Source: Spirometra erinaceieuropaei
Lineage: Eukaryota; Platyhelminthes; Cestoda; Diphyllobothriidea; Diphyllobothriidae
Direction: 5' to 3'
Length of the DNA stretch: 64,000 nucleotides
Assembly: GCA_902702965.1 (NCBI GenBank)
Contig: CACRXP010000069.1
Location: 1,441,244 to 1,505,243 of the forward strand
Shown here piece after piece: positions 51,740 through 63,778 of the stretch. The notes below the pieces were generated by a model. The model did not search any database and was not told the origin of the DNA. It saw only the letters and a program-made list of their open reading frames with translations. A program made the position numbers and the translations under genes. Positions within the stretch are counted from its first letter, which is position 1. Every line of letters starts with the position of its first letter.

Positions 51740-52530
51740 TCTCTGTCTCACACCTCTATCCACCCTCTTGTATCGGTTGCTGAAGACAGTCATGAGGCCG
51801 AAAGACCCGCTGCCACGTCAGGAAACGTCTGTAGTCGTTTACCGTATCTGGCGTAGTTGCGGACAGAGCAACTACTTCGGAGAAACTGGGAGATTACTCA
51901 AATTGTCGAGCACGCAGCAGCAGTGGGGCGGAGAGACGCTAGCTCTCAGGTGACGGCTCATTCTACGGGACCCGGCCATATTTTCAAGTTTCAAAAGGTC
52001 GAAATCCTCGTAAGAGCTGACAGCCGCGTGAGCGGCGAACTGCTAGAATCATAGTTTTCCGATGCGCTGTCCATCAACAAGCTGAATGACCTTCTGGTAC
52101 CAAATCCGGTGCTCAGACACTCCCTGCGCAGAAAAATCAGTCACGCGGGGTGGGCGCGGACGAGCGACAATCCGAGTAACAGCGAACCAAATTACCGAGT
52201 AATCATCACGTCAACATTCAACACGGATGATGAAATTGCGGCAATTAACGACTCGGACGCGGACTGACGAGCCATCATTGCCTTAATTACGAACCGCGTC
52301 GGTGATCGCGGAGCTGTTAATTGTAGTACGCACGTGGCCCCATAGCAGTTATGTACTATAAATATTGCAGTCTTTGTACCCCCACTAACTTCCTCTTCGA
52401 CCAACTCTTAGGATGGGTCCGAGTGAGAATCCGAAACGTCAGTCCAATAAACTTATTGTTCCAGTGATCGCACCTTCTTTTTCTTCTGAACTGCTTCCTG
52501 AAACTCGCCTGTTCGCTTCTATCGGCAGAC
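51740..52530 (+). pseudogene. PLE endonuclease region and tail
   Basis: Two overlapping frames read LLKTVMRPKDPLPRQETSVV, then YRIWRSCGQSNYFGETGRLL, RRDASSQVTAHSTGPGHIF, KFQKVEILVRADSRVSGELL. It is the 18428 family. The tail at about 52405-52490 retains GAAACGTC, but the first half of the hammerhead core is changed to CTTAGGA. At least one frameshift and one stop are present. Confidence 0.78.
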
Positions 52531-53796
52531 TTCTATACCTCCAGAGAGTTGGCTCCCCCTATCGAACCCTTGAATGTAATTGACATTAATTTGTTCAGTG
52601 CGTGGTCTAGTTCTCCAAGCAACTTATGGATTACGGGGTTAGAGAGGTTTCAGTCGGAGTAATTTTGTTTATGCTAATGCGAGGAAAGAGTACAGGCACC
52701 TTTACAGTAGAATCAAGAACGAGTTTCATTTTTTGTCAGTCGAGGAGGAAGAGGAGGGTTAATGAAAAGACTATCTTTGTGTGTGAAAGAAGCTGGAGAG
52801 AACAGCTGTTTTCGCTTAACGGTCTGTCTCGAATGTTTCATTTTTGAAAGTAACTACCGGAATCAGGTTGCAAGTGCTTGGTATTTCTTGGTAGTCGATC
52901 GGGCTTCCGGAGTCACTTCCTTCTTCTTGGATGATTTGCCTGTCCCGGTTTATCTACATTGGATGTTTGCTTATTTTCTTTTGTCTGAGAGGATAACTGC
53001 GGTCGGTAGATCTTCCAATCACAGTGCTGAAAGTGACCCAGTAATCGTCCGGTGAGCCACATAACATACATGTACTCATTTTCACGTAAACACATTCTCC
53101 TAAGCCGTAAAAGTATAAATACCAGATATTTGTCTACTAGTGTTCTACTGGGTTAGGTCTACAGAACATGAAACATTCAGGGAGTAGCAGACTTTTATCG
53201 TTAGGCCCAAGCAGTTTGGTGGTTGTCCTATTTATGACCTTTTCAACATGTTAAATTCCTGCCGAACAGCTAAGTAGCTGCCACTCCCAGCAATCGATAA
53301 AAAAATGCGGCTGAAGTTTCCTGCACAGTCCGGGTTTTTCAGATAGTATTGGAAAATTTAAGCACTGTAAATCAAGGACATCTTTTTGGGACGATTTTCT
53401 TGCCGTTAAGGGATGAATATCACGTCCGGTCGTCTGATTATGGGAGCGCTCTGTGATCGTAAGTCTTAATTTGCTTGGCGTGTTTGGAGGAAATAGGTAA
53501 GGGAAATAAATCCACTTCCATGTTCGTGCGGTCTATTTTCAGTGAACGCAAACTGAAACACCGCCATCTAGGATTTTCGTCGTTATTCTGAAGGGTTGGT
53601 GACCGCTGATGGGCATTTCGTGTTGTTGCACACGCGCTGCATTTAAGTTTTGGCGGAGTTGGTAAAAGGCCCAATTGTCTGCGTCGCGGGCCATGACGTG
53701 ACTGTTCAAGGATTATGAATTAAACGTCACTGTGAAAGTTTGTGGACGCTATTAGGTAGCATTGCGTTTCCAAATAAAATTAAAGGAGGAGGCAAA
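52531..53796. other. No gene recognised
   Basis: Several open frames up to 97 codons (52762-53052), with no recognisable domain. Confidence 0.3.
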
Positions 53797-53798
53797 TA

Positions 53799-54759
53799 CA
53801 GTAGACGTGCTAACTCATGAAATGTCAACCACAATTTCGAAATGCGTTCTCATTTCGAAAAGATAAATTAAGTAGTGTTGTAAAACTAATCATGATGCAG
53901 CATAAATCTATAATGGTCCAGTTACCCCAGGCTGTCGGCTTTCAAAAGAACTTATTTTCGGCTGCATGCAAGATCTATACTCTGCAAAAAATGACTACTA
54001 AAGTAGTATGCAATGTTCTCATTGATTTTCGATGCCCTTGAAAATTCAATTATATTTCATGGGAACATGCATAAAAATATTCATTCTTTTACTTTTTTCG
54101 TAGAAAATCACGCCTTCTGCCAATATTATACTCAAAAGAAGAGTATAATTCGGTTTTAAAAAAGTTTCTAATTGTGAGGTTTTTTAATACCGTTAAATGA
54201 CCGTTCGTGAAACGTCATGTATCTGCATTTACGAATGTGGCTTGTAAAGTTAACAATATTGCTCAAATCCACTTCTTAATTTTATGAACCTCATATGGTC
54301 TCCTCTTATCACATATACAGCTTGTAGTTTTGAAACCCTGAATGCAAGTGTAACAGCAGGTCGGTTTCAAAATTATTCGGGAATTGGAAAAGTTTTTTTA
54401 AAACCGAATTATACTCTTCTTTTGAGTATGAAATTGTAAGAAGACGTGAATTTCTACCGAATAAGTAAAAGAATGAATATTTTTATGCACGTTTTCCATG
54501 AAATGTAATTGAATTTTCAAGGGCATCGAAAATCAATGAGAAAATTGCATACTACTTTAGTAGTCATTTTTTGCAGAGTATAGATCTTGCATGCAGCCGA
54601 AAATAAGTTCTTTTGAAAGTCGACACCCTGTGGTAACTGGATCAGTATAGATTTATGCTGCATCATGATTAGTTTTACAACACTACTTAATTTATCTTTT
54701 CGAAACGAGAACGCATTTCGAAATTTTGGTTGACATTTCATGAATAAGCACATCTACTG
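53799..54759. mobile_element. Foldback/MITE element, copy 5
   Basis: The ends are cagtagacgtgctaactcat and its complement, with TA on both sides (53797-53798 and 54760-54761). It is almost one complete palindrome: a 74-codon frame from 53817 and a 78-codon frame on the minus strand ending at 54517 encode nearly the same peptide (MKCQPxFRNAFSFRKDKLSS...). Arms are about 370 bp. Confidence 0.88.
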
Positions 54760-54761
54760 TA

Positions 54762-55770
54762 TGCATTTTGTACCGAGGGGGAGTGGGGGACACATACGAA
54801 AATCCAGATGGTCATTTAAGAGGTGCGGCAATGTCATTTTCATAGCCGTATCATGGAGGCCATTTTGTTCTCCACTTACGCCATGTGCGGAGAAGGCAGG
54901 GTGAGAATTTAATCTGGACGTTTTCATGTGCCCTTCATGAGGGTAATGAGAAAGACGTTACTCAAAGCTTTCATCAAAACATGGTCTTTGTTCGAGTTTA
55001 CGTGTTATCATGAGGACTGGTATACAATCGCTCCATCGCTGCACGTAGTAAAAACGCAATAGGTTAAGGCGCTTTAACCTTCGCGAGCTTTGTCATTCAT
55101 AAACGCACTTTTCAAGATAATTTTTTCCTTTAACGCACAAAATTATGAGTAAGGACTCCAAGACTGATTTCTGATTTCTGTCATATATCCCGCCCACGAT
55201 GTCCGACTAATAATCACGGACACAAAATACTTTTTCGGGCATTCAGGAATGTTGTTTTCAACGTTCAAGCTTGCCTACACTGTTATGGCTGTCAACTTGA
55301 TTCGGGACACTGATGATTGCTTCGGCAGAGTTGGTAGATACCTTCCACAAAAACTTTAGTTGAGTCTTAACTAGTCGTCAGAGGACTCGGAAATAAGATC
55401 TGTCTCACCGAAAACCACGTCCAAATTCTGTGCTAAGCTGTTTTCACTAAAACACTCGGGGTGTGACCTCTTTTGCAATAATTTTCATTGCCCAAAATGA
55501 AAGAGAAGTCCTAGACCGTTCCACTAATTCTTTAATATAAGGAGATGTTGTCGGTGATCTTCTTCCGTAAAGACTGCTTGCCTGTTTAAATTGGCGGGAG
55601 GGTCTTCTATTTAAACTCAAACAGAAGGCGACATCTGGTCCGCCTCTTTAGTTTCCGCGGTTAAGACTCGAATTTGCCAAACACGTTGCAACAAACTGCG
55701 AAGCAAATTGATAATTCGCAGGTAGCCCCGTCGGCAACATTCGAAACTTCTTACTAGTCCTTTAACCTAC
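54762..55770. other. No gene seen
   Basis: No recognisable coding or repeat signal. Confidence 0.3.
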
Positions 55771-55779
55771 AGAATGCAT

Positions 55780-55860
55780 CGAACAGTCGTTCACAAAAAT
55801 TTAAAGACCAATGCGTGTCGGACTAGTCAACGCTGCAAGAAGTGTTATGTAAAGTACACT
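55780..55860 (+). pseudogene. Possible PLE endonuclease scrap
   Basis: One frame reads SQRCKKCYVKYTGHRAI, resembling the CxxCxxxYVGxTGR core of PLE endonucleases. Only this short motif is visible. Confidence 0.4.
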
Positions 55861-56069
55861 GGACACAGAGCCATATTAACCATTCTTTAACATCCTGCGG
55901 ATGTGAAATTACTAGAAATCGTGCAGTTTTAATTTCTTTTATGCCACTTGGCTAGAATGACTCGTCTGAACGAAGATTTTCATCAAATACTACCGGATCG
56001 ATAACAGTTGTAGTAGGTTTGGGCAGGTTATTTGGCATAATTGGGATTAAACTCCCACATCGTGGTGTC

Positions 56070-56172
56070 GTAACTAAGGTGCTTAAGATGTTGGTTGCAC
56101 TCGGACCTTGCCTTTGCTGCCGTGGATCTGAATCCCATCCAGGACGCCGATTTTTTTACAACTGGGTCAAAA
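56070..56172 (+). repeat. SINE fragment
   Basis: A weakened B box (ggatctgaatcccatc) followed by aggacgccgattttttta and actgggtcaa, as at the SINE end near 29680-29720. Confidence 0.5.
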
Positions 56173-56559
56173 AATATTCTATCTTATTGAGTCTTATGCA
56201 CTTTGTTTACGAAACCACTTAGCATTCTGCTAATACGCCTTTCTTGGTCAAATGCCCAAACACGGATCTGGTTTACTTCCGCCTCAGCATTACACAGCTA
56301 ACGACATACTTGACTCATGGATGGATCACCCACCGTCCCCTCTGCGGTCCCTAGTAATAACCGTGTCTTGGGAGATAAGGTCAAAACTGCATCGGATAAA
56401 AGTGTGTAAGTTCAAAATCCGCATACATATTCCAACCAAATGCCATCGTCATAGGTGGAAATCTACTTGTGGACTGTTTCCCCCCTTCAGTCTGCACGCT
56501 GGGGTTATCCTTGGGACCAAACTCGGTCATATTTTGCACAAACACTGCGATTCTTCACA

Positions 56560-56720
56560 CGGTCAGAAATTGATCTCTCGCGTTCGTCACTATATCACCC
56601 GTTGTTCCACGGGCAGGTTGACCGTTTCGTTAACGACTTCAAGCGATCTCTGGAGAAGTCAGAAGGCGACGGGATCACAGAAGAGTTCCCGAATTATTTT
56701 TGCTGAAATATTGTGTAAGT
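56560..56720 (+). pseudogene. gypsy integrase scrap
   Basis: The frame reads SSLYHPLFHGQVDRFVNDFK then RSLEKSEGDGITEEF. This corresponds to the YHPQSNGQAERFV region holding the third catalytic acid (here Asp for the usual Glu) of a Ty3/gypsy integrase. It is a different lineage from the element at 8990-13768, and no LTR was found. Confidence 0.6.
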
Positions 56721-56959
56721 TCAAGCCCGAATTCTCCAAAGGGCTTCCCATGTTCAGAAGCTTTGATGCTGAGACAGCCTCTCACGCCATTCAACGTAAT
56801 TCGACCGAAGTTATCCGTGGGATTACAAGTGAACTTTGATCGTGAAGCACTCCGTCCAACATAAATGGAAAGGAAATTTACTCGACGTTACGGAGCAAGA
56901 GGACAGATGGCAATGATTGAGTATGTGCGTGGGGTAAGGGGACAGTAGCCGAAGCACCA

Positions 56960-57400
56960 TGTTTTACGGGAATGGTGGCACCGAAAGCACCGCGTACTCG
57001 GGGCGTTGTAGGTCGACAAATGCCACCCTGCCTTGGCAAGGCTCGCCAAAATGGCTGACTGGGTTCTGACTGAAAGCACTTTTTATTATTTTTACTAAAG
57101 AAATACGTTTCAAGGGATGCAGACCATCGAGCCTATGTAGAAATGTATGCAGCATCGAGCTCCCTTGGTGGTACAGGACAGCGAATATCATTCTGACTAG
57201 GTTAGAGCCGACGAAGGACGCAACTGGAATGGGCCGAAAACACTAATTTTCCTATCAGTAAAAAATCACGTGTAGGGGTGCAGAACAATGAGCCGAAGTG
57301 GACATTTCAGCAGCACCGACTCCTCGGGCCGGTATGAATCAGCGAATGTCATCCTGCCGACGAGTGGCCGGCCAAAAACCTTACCGAGCGACATGGACTC
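56960..57400. repeat. Three diverged tandem units of about 163 bp
   Basis: gcaccgcgtactcggggc, gcatcgagctcccttggtg and gcaccgactcctcgggcc start successive units near 56985, 57150 and 57312. Each is followed by a caaatgcca / cgaatatca / cgaatgtca segment and a cctgcc or tctgac segment. The frames in this region are by-products of the repeat. Confidence 0.55.
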
Positions 57401-57659
57401 TAAAAATACAGTAGATAGTTTTCTAAAGTCTTTCTTTGGCCCGTGCATATATCTAATCCTTACCTGACTGTTGTTGCATACAAGGGAAAAGGCGCTAGCA
57501 ATGGAGTGCAGAAACAATCAAGGGACTCGGAGGTTTGAACGTGTTCATAAAAAATGTGGTGACAGCGAATCAGAGACTTGGCTGTGCCACGCCATTCAAG
57601 TGGCACTCACAGATTGCGCTGACGTACGAAATCCAGACCCAAATCTATCACCGGGACTA

Positions 57660-57870
57660 GCACTGCACGCGGCGAAACACGCGCACATGGGCTTTTGGCT
57701 AGTACCTCTGCTGTTAGTATGGTATCGCCTTAGCCTACAGTATACTACTAGCTGCCTGTCGGCAGTTAATGAATACTACGCTGTTACCCGCGGTGACTGA
57801 TGGACTTCGGCCAAAATATTCATGCAAAATTTCCCCGTCTGTGGCTATAGAGCTTGAATAAACTGATCTA
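57660..57870 (-). repeat. Relative of the foldback repeat at 49727
   Basis: gcgaaacacgcgcacatggg, cttttggctagtac, atggtatcgccttag and the cagttaatgaatactacgct segment align with 49690-49960, partly inverted. Outer flank gaataaactgatctac is also shared. Confidence 0.6.
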
Positions 57871-59264
57871 CCCCAACCACTGAACCGTCGTCCGGCGCTA
57901 GACGGTCCTGTGAGTGAACAAACCAAACAGGCCAGGCTCTCTGCTCCTAGAGGGTGCAAGTGTTTCTGTGCAGACGTATGGGGCATCTCAAAGGCGACAG
58001 CAGTTGCGTGTCTTTTGCGTTCACCACGACTGACCCATTTCTTTTGTACTTGTCAGTAGCGGCAAACGCTAGGTACTGACCCTCCACAGTGCTCTCTATC
58101 TGCCGTTTGTGTTCTCTGAGTGCTGCATTGCGGAATCATCAGGCGGATATTTTGATAGGGAAGTTAATAAAATCGGATATTTCGTCCCACACAACCACAA
58201 TGGCAGTATTCTAGCTAAGTACGCATAAACGCTGAAGCTTAACGATCTTGCGTGAGTTGAATGACCTCGCAAATCACTATTTGGACTTTTGCAAGCAAAA
58301 ACTGCTCATTCAGCCCGCGTTCTTACTTGAAATTTCCTTACAATATCTGTATACGTTTCGTGTGGACCATCCGTGTGTGCATTAACCGACTCGCAACCGA
58401 CACCTTCGATACAACTGTTCCAAATGGAAACGAGAGCTGTTCGCTGATCTCATTTAGCACTCGATTTTTGGCTGTATGTCATGGACAATAGGATCGGAAC
58501 CTGTGAGATCGGAGACTATTGATTTTCTGAAGACACATGATTGGCTAGAAATTGGAGACGTAGATTTCACAAAACATGGGAACATCTAGATTAGCATTAC
58601 TGCAGAATATATTTGCCGTACCAACAATCGGAAATTCAACAAAGGAACTTTCGACCCTCAGAGGGTTGCCTGATTGACCTTTGAACAGAGGATAGTTTCA
58701 TTTCCCGCGAACAGTATATTAACAAAACACAAAATGGCCCGTGAGTAGTCCGAATCCCTGTGCTGCTCTATCGCTGGAACTGCATTATCGAAAACAACGT
58801 TCCTTTTAGATGCCCAGAAAGTTTAATTTTAAACTTGCGGATTTATTCTTCAAGTCGAATTATTAGGTGTGCTATATTACGAAGACAGGGCACGGGAATA
58901 TGATCCTTCGTATTAGAGATGACACTAAATTCCGAAGGGAATGCAATTCGATTTATCGCGCGGCCATTTTGTTGCGCTGTGGAGGTTCACATTTCCGTGT
59001 CCAACCGCATCAGTGTTAAATGAACGCACGGTGGACTGCCTGGTATCCAGATGCACAAGAAACTTAAAGAGCCATGATAACATGCAGTGACCGATAGGTA
59101 TTTGATCAACTCAACAGTCAGATCTCTGAAACCAGGTTCGGAACGGATCAGACCAGTTTTTACAAACAGACCCCCAGTCATGCTCAGGGGATGTTAACTT
59201 TACTTGGATTGTGGATTACTGCCCATTTGTAGTGGGCCTTTGTAAGCATTTAACATTCTTTCAG
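57871..59264. other. No gene recognised
   Basis: Open frames up to about 80 codons without recognisable domains. Confidence 0.3.
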
Positions 59265-59334
59265 ATAATCACTGAAGAATTTTACCCTAAGAAGAAACCA
59301 AAGCTCCTTAAAATAGCACTTTTTGATGGGAAGG
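59265..59334 (+). CDS. Weak candidate exon
   Basis: Preceded by taacattctttcag and followed by gtaggt. It encodes IITEEFYPKKKPKLLKIALF then DGK. The splice signals are good, but the exon is short and unrecognised. Confidence 0.3.
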
Positions 59335-59805
59335 GTAGGTGCTTCGGACGGCAAAATATTTTACAACTGCCTGACCCAAACCTGCGTGAAATTTGCGACT
59401 TGGCGTGCCTTCCGGTTTGGCTGATATTCCGATAGCAAGTTTCTATAACCTGCTCAGACTCTCTTTCTTTGATTAATTTTTATATCTTCCTATTTCTAAA
59501 CCATCGGAGACCAAAAACTAACCTCATTTAGGCATGGCCCAAATGCACGCCCAGATTATTTACCTACCCGTAATACACATTGATCAAGAGCACCCAGCGC
59601 CACACGCGGCTCACGAACACCAAACTGGTCAAATCAGGAGAAGTTACAGGGGGGTTTCTTTTATCTTGGAGTTCTGTGTGCGGGGCTTTCGTTGAAAGGT
59701 GCATTGTCAGTGACAATTATAAACCCCACAATGATTACCGGCGCCGACAATGGAAGTTGGACTGACAACTTTTGCTTTATTTATATTGAGAGCAGTTTAT
59801 ATGAT

Positions 59806-61062
59806 GGCCAATCATCGGCCGGTGAGCCAAACGTGCATTTGTTGCAAAGTCATGGAGAGAATAGTCAAAAGCCATTATGAAGTTCCTTGAAGAAAATAAT
59901 TTCAATGCTAGTTCCCAACATGGCTTTCGACGAAATCACTCCTGCCTTACTACGGAACAGTGGTCTCGCTCGTTAGACGCAGGAACAAAGGTCAATATCG
60001 TTTACATTGATTTCAAGAATGCCTTTGACAGTGTTCCACACCACCGGTTACTTTACAAGGTCCGAGAGTCAGGGATAAGGGGAAACCTATTAAACTGGGT
60101 AAAGGAAGTTCTGAATGGCTGATCACAGTCTGTGTGAATTGGTAGTGCGAAGTCAACGCCAGTGCCAGTTGTGAATGGAGTTCCCCAGGGCTCTGTACTC
60201 AAACCAGTACTATTTTTAATTTATGTCAACGACTGTATGAATGGACTGGACTGCAATGGAGTCATGTTTGCCGATGACATCAAGTTATGGCGAGCGATCA
60301 ACGGGGAAAATGATGAATGGGCCCTGCAAGAAGGACTGAACCGCCTCTGCGAACGGTCTGACAAATGGCTGCTGAAGTTCAACCTTTAAAAGTGCGTCGC
60401 ATTGCGACCCAAAACGAATGGAAGAGCCGATGAAGAGGACTACCATTACCTGCATGGCGGAAGGTGCCTTTCAAAAGTGGCCGAACTAAAATATCTTGGG
60501 ATCAACATTTTGTCGACCCTTAAACCTTACTCTCAGCGCGTTAGGGCGGCCAAAAGGGTCATTAATGTTCTCTTTGCAATTAATCGAACTTTCATCCATA
60601 AAGACAAAGAGTCGTTGGGAAACGTATACGGAGCGTTCATTCGTTCACTTCTGCAATATGGAATCCAAGCGTGGAGTTCGTGGCTAAAAAAGACTATATG
60701 TTGCTGGAAAGAGTTCAGAGGAGAGCAAGAAAAGGTGCGAAAAGCTTCAAGACTTAACCTTACAACTACAGACTTAGTGAACTTAAATTAGTTGCTCTGG
60801 AGTACAGACAGATTCGAGGGGGTCTCATACAGGCGTATTGGATTTTAAGGGACCGGGACTGTGCACTAAATCTCGATGACTTCTTCACCTTGGCTACGAA
60901 AACAAACCTGCGTGGGAACTGTCTAAAACCTAGAGGATCCCGATGTCGCCTGGATATTCGTAGGTACTCTTTTTCACAGCGAGTTGTCGGTACCTGGAAA
61001 GGGCTTCCCGAGGACCTGATAATGGCGGATTCCGCGGAGACATTCAAGCAAAGATTAGACCG
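59806..61062 (+). pseudogene. CR1-like LINE reverse transcriptase, decayed
   Basis: The blocks are NHRPVSQTCICCKVMERIVK, QHGFRRNHSCLTTEQWSRSL, YIDFKNAFDSVPHHRLLYKV, NGVPQGSVLKPVLFLIYVND, the catalytic MFADDIKLW, LKYLGINILSTLKPYSQRV, YGAFIRSLLQYGIQAW and TKTNLRGNCLKPRG. The end is SAETFKQRLDRM. Stops lie at about 60121, 60136 and 60389, with a shift near 60700-60780. It is the same family group as the LINE at 36078-38115 but older. The 3' end runs directly into a SINE. Confidence 0.82.
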
Positions 61063-61490
61063 AATGGTATTACCGACAAAAACAAGGGAAACTGGAATGC
61101 CCGCTTCTGGCTTATTAGCCGTCGTCAGGCAGTCATACCCAACCCTCAAGTGTGGAAAACCTTAGGCTCGAACTCACGACCTGTTAGTTAGAAGCCCACA
61201 CCTCTAACCACTGGGTCACGAGCCCGTGGTTAGAGGCGTGGACTTCTAACTAACAGATCGCGAGTTCGAGCCTCGGGTGTTCCACACTTCGGGGTTGAGT
61301 ATGATTGGCTGACGACGGCGTATAAGCCAGAAACGGCCACTCCAGTCTCCCTTGTATTTGTCGGTAATACCATTCTGCCTATATCATGCGCCGCTATGCG
61401 GCTGCTGGTTGGGCTCAAGATAGAGCCCGTAAATTGAAACGGAACGAGTGAGTTCCGTAAGAAAGATCGGTGAGCGTCCCCTGCCAATGA
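61063..61490. repeat. Inverted SINE pair plus module X
   Basis: The left arm, about 61063-61222, and the right arm, 61225-61382, are near-perfect reverse complements centred on gagcccgtggtt. Each arm holds a tRNA-like head (ggttagaggcgtggacttct, B box gcgagttcgagcctc) and the body ending tgtcggta. Module X (61375-61490) follows the right arm. Confidence 0.85.
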
Positions 61491-63540
61491 CGTAATGTAT
61501 ATTTGCTCGGAAAATACCAGTTGTATGCAAAGAACAGCTCTGTTGTGCCAAACCAACGCATTGCATCCAACTACCGCTAATATGGAGGATTATTATTTCA
61601 TTTTACCGCTATCTTCTACGTTCTAGAGTTTGGGTCCCGCATTCCCAAAGGAAGATATTCTGTTAAGTGTATATACAACTGACAACATTTTGGTACCATG
61701 CTTATTTAAAGTTCGATATTGCATGTAACGTTTTCATAAGGGGTTTCAAGCACATTGCTTAAGACAATTAAAATATAGTAACCCATTCTGACCTATAGTG
61801 ACTCGACAAACACTGGGAAAATGTACTGTATGTATGCGTGCATATGTGTACGTTTTTCAAACTTCGTTTGAAAATGGGGTTTCAAATGGCTATACCTATT
61901 TCCCTAATATATACTGAACCGATTTATTGTAACCTAACTCCAAAGCAAGATAATTGGAAATTGGAATGTCCTCCCCGTCGGGCACTGAGTAACATAGCGG
62001 CAAGTAATTCATTCCCGACTTTGAAAACTCACAATCACAAGCGACAATGTAGACTGAGCATTTACCGAGGCACCCATCATTATATGACGCACAATTTCTA
62101 TGGTGTGCTTCTCGCATATGCTCGTAGGTTTTCGCGCGACGATATGTTGGTTGGACCATTTTGTTGTCCCCACCTCCGTGGGAAGCGCTCATAGCTCCCC
62201 ATGGCAAACGGCCATATACGCACGCCCTTCATTCTACAACATTATTTCTAGAAAGCATCATGGATTTTTACCTGCCTGCTTATGTTATGAATTTGGGAGC
62301 GGGTGTGATTCTCGCTCACTCTGAGAATGCATTTTTTATTTTTTTCCAGATTTCTCGGTGTACATATCATTTTCATGTTCAGAGGACCGTGTCTGTTTTG
62401 ATACGCTGAAGGTTTGAGGAAGCAATTAAGTGACATCAAAGGTAGGATGAGTTTACATTTTCTAGTTTGTAATGAATCAATCACCGGGAGGCCAGATACT
62501 TGGCCAAGTTCTTCTTCCATGAAAATGAACCAGACAGAAACTCCCTATGGTACATTCTGTGAGCAAAATCTCATATAATGAGGATCCAGTTTAAAGTTAA
62601 CAGTATTAAGACAAGAATCGAAACAGCAAGCGCAGCAAAAATCGTCTAAATAGACTATCACAAATGGAGACGAGTAGTCTAATATGATAAAAGAAAATGC
62701 CTAAAGGCTGCATTAAAATGAATGAAGGTATCATCATCCTATGCTAACCTGGGTGATGTATGTTTCTTTGCACTTACGCAAGGTTTGCACCAGTGCATTA
62801 CCCTACACTGCCACGCTAAGATATCCATTTGTTCCCACATACTAGGGCAAATCATGAGCGTTTACCCTTAATAAGATTTCTATGTAAACGATATTTCGGT
62901 TGTTCAAAAAAATCTTTGGGTTAGTCTTAGAGACGGACAACATAAGCAGACCGCAGCATGAGTTTCTTATGGTCCCTCTGACGTTTGCTACCGATCGTTG
63001 ATGGCTGTTTAGTTATCCGTTATTATTTTCGAACGGGGATTTAGAAAATTCCTGGCTCACAGCGGTGGCGGTGGAAAAGACGATCAACAAAACAGTATCT
63101 AAGACACATTTAAAATTCATTTATAGACAAACTGTACATTTATTGGTAAACTGAAAGACTTGGTCGTTTAAATAAAGTGATAGATGTAATTTGTATAGTA
63201 ATCGCATTTTGGAAGCGAGTTACAATTTCCATCCAGTGAATTTACGCAAATGCCGATAAGAATCCCAAGTTGAAAGGGGTCGCTTGGTTGAATTTTGTCC
63301 CAACTAGCACATACTTACAGCCGGGACTATGTTTAAGCTTCTGACTACGGTTGGGGTTCTTGGTAGGGTTTGGGTTTGCGGTGGAGCTACGGTTAATGTT
63401 ATTCTAAGGCTCAGCAAAGAATAACATAACAGACCGATGGCCCAGCAAACAAAAACGCAGAAGACATTTTTACACGAATGTCGTCTTTTTATGCCAAAAC
63501 TCTCATCTTGAATTTCCGTGTATCTTGCCTGTTAATTATT
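61491..63540. other. No gene recognised
   Basis: Open frames up to 118 codons (61838-62191) lack recognisable domains. A loose gggtttgggtttgcgg tract lies near 63365. Confidence 0.3.
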
Positions 63541-63547
63541 CTTCCAG

Positions 63548-63642
63548 GACTTTGTTTGTTTAGGCTGTTAATTGTCATATTGCTCGGTATTTTGGCTGCG
63601 TATTACTTGTGTTGGGTTTGTTTATACTCAGGACAGCTGTAA
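63548..63642 (+). CDS. Weak candidate exon with transmembrane segment
   Basis: After ttattcttccag the frame reads RLLIVILLGILAAYYLCWVC then LYSGQL and TAA. The hydrophobic run could be a C-terminal membrane anchor. It conflicts with the exon model at 63632-63778, so at most one is real. Confidence 0.25.
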
Positions 63643-63778
63643 CGTCCTTGGACTGTTCCAGTCCATTTCATAGCCAGTCCCTTCGTCGTATTATGTCGGA
63701 GGTATTTTTCCCTTTAAGACTTTTAATTCCTTTTTTCAGACCATATCGGAAGCCTTGAAAAAATACCTCTCTGAGTAA
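63632..63778 (+). CDS. Weak candidate terminal exon pair with 38-bp intron
   Basis: Exon 63632-63701 (TAVTSLDCSSPFHSQSLRRI, MSE) is separated by a GT-AG intron of 38 bp (63702-63739, pyrimidine-rich end) from exon 63740-63778 (TISEALKKYLSE, stop). Phase fits. Introns of this size are common in cestodes. The family is unrecognised. Confidence 0.35.
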
